This document shows, in pieces, positions 1 to 5,721 of a stretch of 18,301 nt of DNA. Position 1 is the first letter of the stretch, and every line of letters begins with the position of its first letter. A program made the translations under genes and the position numbers. Below the pieces are notes generated by a model. The model had not been told where the DNA came from and did not search any database. It saw only the letters and a program-made list of their open reading frames with translations. Source of the stretch: Myxococcales bacterium (GTDB taxonomy: Bacteria > Myxococcota > Myxococcia > Myxococcales > Myxococcaceae); contig PMBV01000097.1 in the NCBI GenBank assembly GCA_003153055.1, positions 36,161 to 54,461 of the forward strand. The letters run 5' to 3'.

Positions 1-126
1 GCGTCGAAGCCGATGGTCTTCACCACCACGCTGCTGCTCATCGCCATCGTGGTTGCCCTCAACCTCGCGGCGATCCATCTGCGCAACCGGATTCGTCGGA
101 AGTACCAGACGGGTGCCTTCAACTAA
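1..126 (+). CDS. pstA: Phosphate ABC transporter permease PstA, C-terminal end (partial)
   Basis: The window opens inside a reading frame that ends at the TAA at 124-126 and encodes 41 residues. They form one hydrophobic segment ([20 protein letters not shown]) followed by a basic tail ([12 protein letters not shown]). This is the usual end of PstA, the inner-membrane permease that pairs with PstC in the high-affinity phosphate importer PstSCAB. The identification rests on this tail and on pstB and phoU following directly in the canonical order; the rest of the gene lies upstream of the window. The gap to pstB is 26 bases, so the two are almost certainly co-transcribed. Confidence 0.8.
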   Translation, partial: ASKPMVFTTTLLLIAIVVALNLAAIHLRNRIRRKYQTGAFN

Positions 127-152
127 CGGGTAGCACCTCGAGACCTGCCGCC

Positions 153-1013
153 ATGAACAACCAGCTCGCCGTCCCATCCTCCGCTGTCTTCTCGCCGCCC
201 GGTGTCCGTGCGCCGGCGGTCTCGGTGTCCGCGCCGTCGACGAAGGCTCCGACTGACGAGGCGCCCAAGCTCAAGGTTCAGGGGCTCTCGCTCTTCTACG
301 GGAAGACCCAGGCGCTGCACGACATCACCCTCGACATTCCCGCCAGGCAGGTGACCGCCTTCATCGGCCCCTCGGGGTGCGGGAAGAGCACGCTCCTTCG
401 GTGCATGAACCGCATGAACGACCTCATCGGCAACGTGCGCATCACCGGGAAGCTCCTGGTCGATGACCAAGACATCAACGACCCTCAGCTCGACGTCATC
501 GAGCTGCGCAAGCACGTGGGCATGGTGTTTCAGCGGTCGAACCCCTTCCCCAAGTCCATCTACGAGAACGTGGCGTATGGCCTTCGCATCGCGGGGACCA
601 ACGACAAGAAGACGCTCGACGAGGTGGTGGAGCAGAGCCTCACTCGCGCCGCCCTGTGGGACGAGGTGAAGGACCGTCTTCAGGCCAGCGCGCTGAGCCT
701 GTCGGGTGGCCAGCAGCAACGGCTCAGCATCGCCCGGGCCATCGCCATCGACCCCGAGGTCATCTTGATGGACGAGCCGTGCTCGGCGCTGGACCCCATC
801 GCGACCGCGAAGATTGAAGAGCTGATTTCCGAGCTCAAGAGCCTCTTCACCATCGTCATCGTCACCCACAACATGCAGCAGGCCGCCCGCACCTCGGACC
901 GCACCGCCTTCTTCTACCTGGGCCGGCTCATCGAATACGCCGAGACCGTCACCCTGTTCACCAACCCCGCCGTGCCCCAGACCGAGGAGTACATCACCGG
1001 TCGTTTCGGGTGA
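153..1013 (+). CDS. pstB: Phosphate ABC transporter ATP-binding protein PstB
   Basis: The 286-residue protein is the cytoplasmic ATPase that powers phosphate import through PstC/PstA. All ABC motifs are visible: Walker [10 protein letters not shown] at 72-80, signature LSGGQQQR at 183-190, Walker B VILMDE at 203-208 with catalytic E208, and the switch histidine H239 in VTHN. The stretches CMNRMNDLI after Walker [20 protein letters not shown] and [13 protein letters not shown] are typical of PstB rather than other ABC ATPases. The N-terminus carries about 38 extra residues rich in Ala, Pro, Ser and Val before the fold begins at [12 protein letters not shown], and no later ATG or GTG start replaces it. 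No strong Shine-Dalgarno precedes the ATG. The gene lies 26 bases after pstA and 3 bases before phoU, as part of the pst operon, which is normally induced by phosphate starvation. Its promoter is not in the window. Confidence 0.96.
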   Translation: MNNQLAVPSSAVFSPPGVRAPAVSVSAPSTKAPTDEAPKLKVQGLSLFYGKTQALHDITLDIPARQVTAFIGPSGCGKSTLLRCMNRMNDLIGNVRITGKLLVDDQDINDPQLDVIELRKHVGMVFQRSNPFPKSIYENVAYGLRIAGTNDKKTLDEVVEQSLTRAALWDEVKDRLQASALSLSGGQQQRLSIARAIAIDPEVILMDEPCSALDPIATAKIEELISELKSLFTIVIVTHNMQQAARTSDRTAFFYLGRLIEYAETVTLFTNPAVPQTEEYITGRFG

Positions 1014-1016
1014 GTC

Positions 1017-1790
1017 ATGAGGAACCGTTCGATGAGCTCGAGCAACAAGCCCGGCAAGACCCTCGCGGTCGCCCACACCGACAAGGCCTTCGAGGCTGAC
1101 TTGAAGGAGGTTCGGGGCAAGCTGCTCTCGATGGGCGCGAAGGTGGAGGAGCAGATCGCCGGCGGTATGCGGGCCCTGCGGACTCGCGACTCCGAGCTGG
1201 CCGCGCGGGTGAAGAAGGCGGACCGGGAGGTCAACCTCCTCGAGGTCGAGGTCGACGAGCTCTGCCGGCGGATTCTCGCCTTGCGCCAACCCACCGCGAG
1301 CGACCTGCGGCTCATCACCACCGCGCTGAAAATCGTCACCGACCTCGAGCGCATCGGCGACGAGGCGGCCCACATCGCCGAGCGGGCCATGGAGCTCAAC
1401 CAGGCGCCTCCGCTCTCCCTCGAGACCGACCTGCCCCGACTCGCGGCCCTGGCACAGGAGCAGGTGAAGGCCGCGCTCGACGCCTTCGTGACCGCCGACC
1501 CCAAGGCAGCCGAGACCGTGCTGAACGCCGATGACCGGCTCGACGACCTCTTCGTGCGCATCTTCAATCAACTGCTGGGGTTGATGATGGAGGACTCACG
1601 TACCATTCGTCGCGCGACGGCACTCGTCTCGGTGTCCAAGTACCTCGAGCGCATCGGGGACCATGCCGTCAACTTGGCCGAGATGGTCATCTACATGGTG
1701 CGGGGCACCGACGTGCGGCACCCCAACAGCCGGGCGCTGGTGCTCCCCAGTCGCAGGCGCTCTGCCGAAGACCCTGCCGTCTCCGGGTGA
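1017..1790 (+). CDS. phoU: Phosphate transport system regulator PhoU
   Basis: The 257-residue protein consists of two PhoU three-helix repeats. Each carries the characteristic acidic metal-binding motif: ERIGDEAAHIAE (E111, D115) and ERIGDHAVNLAE (E211, D215). In known systems PhoU is a cytoplasmic peripheral protein that links the Pst transporter to the PhoR-type kinase, shutting the Pho regulon down when phosphate is plentiful and limiting Pst flux. The ATG at 1017 is 3 bases after the pstB stop. A second in-frame ATG at 1032 has AGGA eight bases upstream and may be the true start, which would remove five residues. The length fits the family with a short C-terminal extension. It is the last recognisable gene of the operon. 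Confidence 0.95.
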   Translation: MRNRSMSSSNKPGKTLAVAHTDKAFEADLKEVRGKLLSMGAKVEEQIAGGMRALRTRDSELAARVKKADREVNLLEVEVDELCRRILALRQPTASDLRLITTALKIVTDLERIGDEAAHIAERAMELNQAPPLSLETDLPRLAALAQEQVKAALDAFVTADPKAAETVLNADDRLDDLFVRIFNQLLGLMMEDSRTIRRATALVSVSKYLERIGDHAVNLAEMVIYMVRGTDVRHPNSRALVLPSRRRSAEDPAVSG

Positions 1791-1977
1791 GCGCCGCGGA
1801 ACGGAGCGTGGCGGGGACGGGCATGCCTTGAGGTGCGAGGGGTGGGGCCGGTGCCCACCACCGAGGTTGTCTGACCAGCCCCTCAACCCGAGATGGCGGT
1901 GAGCACACACCAGACAGAAGAAGCGATGGACCCACTCCCTCGCCCGGCCGAGGCGCGCGACAGACGGGAGCTGCGCA

Positions 1978-1995
1978 GGGGCCAAGCGTGGCCCC
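1978..1995. terminator. Possible hairpin downstream of phoU
   Basis: GGGGCCA (1978-1984), loop AGCG, TGGCCCC (1989-1995) form a perfect 7-bp GC-rich stem about 190 bases after the phoU stop. No T-run follows, so it is not a classical intrinsic terminator. It could still act as a pause or processing site at the end of the pst-phoU transcript. The call rests on the stem alone. Confidence 0.25.
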
Positions 1996-2135
1996 CACGC
2001 CTCGGATCCGGCGGCGTCGAGCGCCCCACGACGAGGGCGAGGGGTGCGTCGACGGCTCCGCGACGCAGCGCTCAACGGAAGGGAGTTCGCGGGCAAGCTG
2101 CCGCTCGGGGCGGGCCCTCGAGGGACCCAGCTCGG

Positions 2136-2276
2136 TCATTGCGCGTTGGCGAGCTCATGGAGCGCCTCGACGACCGCACACCTCGAATTGTACCTCGGCA
2201 ACCAAGGGCCCACCTCCACCAACCGGCCGAGGAGCTCGTGATGCTCGTCCGCAGCCCCTGACCAGGGACTCGCCAT
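2136..2276 (-). pseudogene. 46-codon open frame, possible gene remnant or small protein
   Basis: On the minus strand, ATG at 2276-2274 to TGA at 2138-2136 reads as a plausible protein (MASPWSGAADEHHELLGRLV at the start, ending VVEALHELANAQ). Its balanced use of aromatic, acidic and hydrophobic residues contrasts with the Arg/Pro-rich translations around it. An in-frame TGA lies a few codons upstream, and there is no clear Shine-Dalgarno. I do not recognise the family. It may be the C-terminal scrap of a decayed gene, a small real protein, or chance. Confidence 0.2.
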
Positions 2277-2428
2277 GCCCCGTGCTGCTCTCGGACACGT
2301 TCAACTCCCCGACCATTTGCCCGGGTCTACCGGAAACGAGAACGGCTGCTCGCGACCTCCACGCGATGAGATCCACGCAGTTGCTGAAGAGTTGTGAACG
2401 GTGAACGCCTTCGTGCTCTGACCCGGGC

Positions 2429-2434
2429 TACCGT
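2429..2434 (+). promoter_or_regulatory. Putative -10 element for a leaderless transcript
   Basis: GGGCTACCGT lies just upstream of the hydrolase start. TACCGT (2429-2434) ends 8 bases before the ATG at 2443, the spacing expected if transcription begins at or next to the start codon. The absence of any Shine-Dalgarno there supports the idea. No good -35 is visible. A similar GGGCTA(N)3 motif stands upstream of the FHA-domain gene at 10742-10749. Confidence 0.3.
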
Positions 2435-2442
2435 GCTCCGGC

Positions 2443-3294
2443 ATGGGTCCTTCCCGGGTCGTCGCCAAGCTCCTCACCATCTTCCCGACCCTCTACGCCT
2501 GTCAGAGCGAGGGCACCCGGACCCTCCCGCTCTGGCCACAGGGGGCCCCCGGCTCGGAGCACCGCCGCGCCGAAGCCGAAGAGACGGGGCCGTGGTGGGT
2601 GAAGAACGTCCACTCCCCGACGCTCACGGCCGTGCTCCCCCGTCGGAGCCAGGGCACCGCGGTGGTGATTCTGCCCGGCGGCGGCCATGAGCGCCTCGTC
2701 TTCGGGCCCGAGGGCCTCGAGCCGGCCAGGTTCCTCGCTCGTCATGGCGTGGCGGCCTTCGTGCTCAAGTACCGCCTCTCCGGCGAGCCCAACTCGACCT
2801 ATCGAACCGACGTCGAGTCGGCCGCCGATGCCGCGAGGGCCATTCGCCTCCTCCGCGCGAGGGCCAAGGAGCTCGACATCGAGCCCGACCGCATCGGCAT
2901 CTGGGGCTGGTCCGCAGGTGCCGAGGTCGCGCACTTCGTGAGCTTCGGAGCCGCCACCGGAGACCCCTCGGCCGCGGACCCCATCGATCGACTGAGCGCT
3001 CGCCCGAACTTCTCCATCGAGATCTACCCCGGCGCCGTCGGGCTCCCCGCCACGCTCCCGCCCGACAGCCCTCCGGCCTTCCTCGTCGCGGCGTTCGACG
3101 ACCCGCCAGCCCGTCACGCCGTCCTCGAGTTGGCGAGGCGCTACGAAGCCATCGAGGTGCCCGCCGAAGTGCACCTGTTGGCCAGTGGAGGGCACGGCTT
3201 CAACCTGGGCCGACGCTCCAGCCTGGCGAGCGTCTCGAGCTGGCCGGATCGCCTGGTCGACTGGCTCGGAGATCGACGGCTCCTCAGGCGGTAG
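2443..3294 (+). CDS. Alpha/beta hydrolase, xylan-esterase-like (BD-FAE/Axe family), probably exported
   Basis: The 283-residue protein has the fold landmarks of the alpha/beta hydrolases often annotated as endo-1,4-beta-xylanase B or acetylxylan esterase-like. These are an LWPQGAPGS start, the line PTLTAVLPRRSQGTAVVILP running into the oxyanion loop GGGH, and FLARHGVAAFVLKYRL. The nucleophile is S157 in GWSAG, the acid is D219 or D220 in AAFDD, and the base is H251 in SGGHGF. A catalytic triad is therefore present and a carboxylester hydrolase is the likely activity; the substrate is unknown. The N-terminus (VVAKLLTIFPTLYAC) is hydrophobic and ends in a lipobox-like LYAC, suggesting export, perhaps as a lipoprotein. 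No Shine-Dalgarno precedes the ATG. A TACCGT box 8 bases before the ATG would allow a leaderless transcript. The gene converges on the MerR gene with only 7 bases between stops. Confidence 0.85.
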   Translation: MGPSRVVAKLLTIFPTLYACQSEGTRTLPLWPQGAPGSEHRRAEAEETGPWWVKNVHSPTLTAVLPRRSQGTAVVILPGGGHERLVFGPEGLEPARFLARHGVAAFVLKYRLSGEPNSTYRTDVESAADAARAIRLLRARAKELDIEPDRIGIWGWSAGAEVAHFVSFGAATGDPSAADPIDRLSARPNFSIEIYPGAVGLPATLPPDSPPAFLVAAFDDPPARHAVLELARRYEAIEVPAEVHLLASGGHGFNLGRRSSLASVSSWPDRLVDWLGDRRLLRR

Positions 3295-3301
3295 CGTGGC
3301 T

Positions 3302-4009
3302 TTAGCGCGACACCTTCGCGGTTCGCCCCGAGTCGATCCACTCCCGGAGCACCCGCTCCATCTCTTGGGCGAAGATGAGCCGAGTCGCCTCGAGGGCCGT
3401 CGGGCGTAGCTCCCGGAGCAACGGACCGAGGGTCTGCCCTCCGCGCCCTCGCCCCGGCTTGAGGAACAGCTCGGCCAGCTCCCTCGCCGCCTTGCCCATG
3501 CGCCTGCGGAGCAGTCTCGCCGCGTCGGCCACCACGTCGAGCTCGACGCCCACGGCCTCGAGGCGCGCGGTCAACGCGAGCAGGGCAGGGCTGGGAACGA
3601 AAAACATCTCGCCTCGTCGCTCGATGAGCCCCACCCGGGTCAGCTCAGTCACGCGTCCCGGCTTCAGCTCGCCAGCCACCGTCGCCAACCCCTGGGCATC
3701 GACGAGTCGCGGCTGGTCATTGGCCCACGGTTCCTTCAGCTGCTCGTCGAGACCGAGCCACTCCTGCACCGACAGCTCGCCATGGTCGACCCGCTCCATG
3801 AGCTCGCAGATGGCCTTTATCTGCAGCCCGCGATCCTGCAACTCAGCCACCAGTTTCAGACGGTCGAGGTGCTCTGGCCCGTAGTAGGCCACCCGGCCGC
3901 GCAGCTCGGGCTTCGGCAGCAAGCGTTTCGATTGGTAGAACCGAATGGTCCGACTCGGGAGCCCCGTTGCCGCCGCCAGCTCGTCGATGGTCAGCGCGTG
4001 CTCACTCAT
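3302..4009 (-). CDS. MerR-family transcriptional regulator
   Basis: The 235-residue protein begins with a clear MerR DNA-binding domain (residues 6-75): LTIDELAAATGLPSRTIRFY (helix-turn-helix), then a GRVAYYGPEHLDRLKLV wing and the dimerisation-helix start LQDRGLQIKAICELM. The remaining ~160 residues are helical and Leu/Arg-rich and match no effector-binding domain I recognise; there is no cysteine pattern for metal or redox sensing. The start at 4009 overlaps the stop of the upstream hemolysin III gene as ATGA, and the protein aligns from its first residues, so longer upstream frames are spurious. It is therefore co-transcribed with and coupled to that membrane protein. A palindrome in the spacer of their promoter is a likely binding site, giving autoregulation (inference). 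Confidence 0.9.
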   Translation of the reverse strand: MSEHALTIDELAAATGLPSRTIRFYQSKRLLPKPELRGRVAYYGPEHLDRLKLVAELQDRGLQIKAICELMERVDHGELSVQEWLGLDEQLKEPWANDQPRLVDAQGLATVAGELKPGRVTELTRVGLIERRGEMFFVPSPALLALTARLEAVGVELDVVADAARLLRRRMGKAARELAELFLKPGRGRGGQTLGPLLRELRPTALEATRLIFAQEMERVLREWIDSGRTAKVSR

Positions 4010-4680
4010 TGCATCACTGGGATGACGTAGAGCGCCACCGCGAGCACGTGGCAGATGCTCCCGGCGAGGACGAAGGCGTGCCACACCGCGTGCATGTAGG
4101 GGACCCGCTTCATCACGTAGAACACGGTGCCCAGCGAGTAGAACAGGCCACCCGCGCCCAGGAAGATGAGGCCTTCTCTGGGGAGCGACGCGATGAGCTG
4201 CCGGCTGGCGAGCACCACCATCCACCCCATGGCGAGGAAGACGGCCGCCGAGAGCCACTTGGGCCGGTAGACCCAGGCCGCCTCGAGCGCGATGCCGGCG
4301 ATCGCGAACGTCCACACCGCGGCGAACAGGCCCCAGCCCCAGGCTCCGCCCAGTGTCACCAGCGTGAAGGGTGTGTAGGTGCCGGCGATGAGCAGGTAGA
4401 TGCCGGCGTGGTCGATGATTTTGGTGACGTGCTTGGCTCGGGGCTCGCGCACCGCGTGGTACACCGTCGAGGCGGTGTAGAGGAAAATCAACATCGCCCC
4501 GAAGACGGCGGTCGTCACCAGGTGCCACGTGGTGCCACACACCGACGACAACCAGACCATCGCCGCCAAAGCGCCGACGCTCAGAATGGCTCCGAGGCCG
4601 TGAATCGCCACGTTGGCTATCTCTTCACCGGTCGAGTAGCCGGCGAGAGGCGCGGAGGGGAGGGCAAGCTCGGGCGTCAT
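4006..4680 (-). CDS. Hemolysin III family (PAQR-type) integral membrane protein
   Basis: The 224-residue protein has seven hydrophobic segments and the conserved family motifs: GEEIANVAIHGLGAILSVGA near the N-terminus, YTASTVYHA (first His), DHAGIYLLIAGTYTPF, and HAVWHAFVLAGSICH near the C-terminus (H-x3-H). The last two carry the putative metal-binding Asp/His set of the PAQR/hemolysin III/YqfA superfamily. Characterised bacterial members range from pore-forming hemolysin III of Bacillus cereus to proteins affecting membrane lipid homeostasis; the role here is unknown. The ATG at 4680 is preceded by GGAG at a suitable distance. Its stop overlaps the start of the MerR gene (ATGA), so the two form an operon in which a membrane protein is expressed with its probable regulator. 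Confidence 0.9.
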   Translation of the reverse strand: MTPELALPSAPLAGYSTGEEIANVAIHGLGAILSVGALAAMVWLSSVCGTTWHLVTTAVFGAMLIFLYTASTVYHAVREPRAKHVTKIIDHAGIYLLIAGTYTPFTLVTLGGAWGWGLFAAVWTFAIAGIALEAAWVYRPKWLSAAVFLAMGWMVVLASRQLIASLPREGLIFLGAGGLFYSLGTVFYVMKRVPYMHAVWHAFVLAGSICHVLAVALYVIPVMQ

Positions 4681-4710
4681 AGGGACTCCAGTTCGTGAGT
4701 GACCATGCCA

Positions 4711-4739
4711 CTTGTAACAGTGACAGTTCCAACTGTCAA
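4711..4739 (-). promoter_or_regulatory. Promoter with palindromic operator in the spacer (hemolysin III-MerR operon)
   Basis: Read on the minus strand, a perfect -35 TTGACA (4739-4734) is followed after 17 bases by TACAAG (4716-4711), a plausible -10. The palindrome TGACAGTTGGAACTGTCA (4721-4738; 8-bp arms, 2-bp centre) overlaps the -35 and fills most of the spacer. MerR-family proteins typically bind palindromes placed between -35 and -10, usually with 19-20-bp spacers. The 17-bp spacer here is closer to optimal, which would suit repression or mild modulation. The downstream operon encodes a MerR protein, so autoregulation is the natural reading (inference). Confidence 0.6.
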
Positions 4740-4748
4740 CGTCGCGCT

Positions 4749-4766
4749 CTTGACGCTGGCTTGACG
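4749..4766 (+). repeat. Direct repeat CTTGACG with 11-bp period
   Basis: CTTGACG occurs at 4749-4755 and again at 4760-4766, i.e. 7-bp units with 4-bp gaps, one helical turn apart. The repeat lies in the divergent intergenic region between the hemolysin III and lipoprotein genes. This is the architecture of OmpR/PhoB-type response-regulator sites. The second unit could also serve as a -35 (TTGACG) for the rightward gene. Function is inferred from spacing only. Confidence 0.3.
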
Positions 4767-4833
4767 TGGGGTCCCCGGGTTTTGATGTCGGCCTTGCAGG
4801 GGCCCGTGTAAAGCACGTGAGGAGGTGCCGACG

Positions 4834-5655
4834 ATGAGGAGCTTCTTGGCGGTGTTGGCGCTGGTGTCGTGCTCGAGCGAGCCGGCGATGGTGCGGCAGG
4901 CACGGAAGGCCGAGCTCGCGGGGGCATTGAGCCGTGCCTTCTTGCAGAGCGTGGAGGCCGAGAAGAGCGCGGTCCTCGCCACCACTGACGAAGAGTCCGA
5001 GCGGTTCGCCGCGGAGTCGCGGAAGGCCGCCGGTGACGTGAGCCGCCTCCAGGTTGAGCTCCGTGGGTTGATCGACGGCGACGCACGCCAGCCCGAGAAG
5101 GACAAGCTGGCGGGGTTCTCGACGACCTGGGCCAAGGTGGTGGACATCGACGCCAAGTTGTTGCCGCTGGCGGTGGCCAACACCAACCTCAAGGCCGCGC
5201 ACCTTTCCACCCATGAAGCGGCGGCGAAGCTCGAGCGGCTCCTCACCATTCTTTCGACGCTCGAGGAGAAGACCAAGGACCCAGCGCGGCTCCGGCAGCT
5301 GGCAGCGGCCTCGGTGGCGGCGCTCACCATTCAAACCCTGCACCCGCCTCACATCGCCTCGCCCGACGACGCCGAGATGAAGGCGCTCGAGGGGCGGATT
5401 GGGGTTCTGTCGACGAAGGTAGACGACGCGCTCAAGGCCGAGGGCGCGGGGAAAGAGCGAGACCAGGCGCTGGCCGAGTGGCACGAATACCAGGCGCTCA
5501 CCACCGAGGTGATCGCGCTGTCGCGGCAGAACACCAATGTGCTCAGCTTCTCCATGTCGGTGCACGAGAAACGCGACGCGTCGGTGGCGGCGGAGGTCGC
5601 TCTGTCTGCGTTGATCTCCGAGCTCCAGGTGGCGGGGCCTCGAGCGACCCGCTGA
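4834..5655 (+). CDS. Putative lipoprotein with helical-bundle (4HB_MCP-like) domain
   Basis: The 273-residue protein starts at the ATG at 4834, nine bases after a full AGGAGG (4819-4824); a GTG at 4825 abuts the ribosome site and is rejected. The N-terminus MRSFLAVLALVSCSS is a very short signal peptide with lipobox LVSC (lipidated Cys13), so the protein is probably anchored in the envelope. The rest is almost wholly alpha-helical, Ala/Glu/Lys-rich and without aromatic cores. The pattern LATTDEESERFAAESRKAAG, then a Leu-rich helix, FSTTWAKVVDIDAKLLPLAV and ANTNLKAA resembles the periplasmic four-helix-bundle sensor domain of chemoreceptors. Here it has no transmembrane or signalling part. Pairs of helices seem to recur towards the end (RQNTNVLSFSMSVHEKRD). 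The function is unknown; a free periplasmic ligand-binding or structural bundle is conceivable. Confidence 0.75.
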   Translation: MRSFLAVLALVSCSSEPAMVRQARKAELAGALSRAFLQSVEAEKSAVLATTDEESERFAAESRKAAGDVSRLQVELRGLIDGDARQPEKDKLAGFSTTWAKVVDIDAKLLPLAVANTNLKAAHLSTHEAAAKLERLLTILSTLEEKTKDPARLRQLAAASVAALTIQTLHPPHIASPDDAEMKALEGRIGVLSTKVDDALKAEGAGKERDQALAEWHEYQALTTEVIALSRQNTNVLSFSMSVHEKRDASVAAEVALSALISELQVAGPRATR

Positions 5656-5721
5656 CTCCCGGCAACCGCCAGGCGCAGGTTCTCCCGAGGCGCCACGGTG
5701 ACCGTGCCATGATGTGCGGGC

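Larger units (their letters stand above)
1791..2442. other. Long intergenic stretch without a convincing gene
   Basis: These 652 bases separate phoU from the next rightward gene. Reading frames on both strands are open for 60-165 codons, as expected in GC-rich DNA, but their translations are rich in Arg, Pro, Ala and Ser, lack domain-like hydrophobic patterns, and have no good ribosome sites. The only things supported here are a 7-bp perfect hairpin at 1978-1995, a protein-like 46-codon frame on the minus strand (2136-2276), and a tandem GTGAACG duplication at 2394-2407. The stretch may be a decayed gene or a long untranslated or regulatory region; I cannot decide between these. Confidence 0.5.

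Noticed and set aside
123..1571. 482-codon open frame on the minus strand opposite pstB-phoU
   Set aside because: It is antisense to two clearly identified genes; its His/Gly/Leu/Glu-rich translation is typical of GC-rich shadow frames.
1596..2096. Minus-strand frame containing a short Cys-x2-Cys stretch (HRFFCLVCAHRH)
   Set aside because: One CxxC in an Arg/Pro-rich translation overlapping the end of phoU is not enough to call a zinc-binding protein or a transposase remnant.
4009..4540. Upstream extension of the MerR frame to 4540
   Set aside because: The MerR domain begins exactly at the ATG at 4009; the extension is antisense-frame sequence within the hemolysin III gene.
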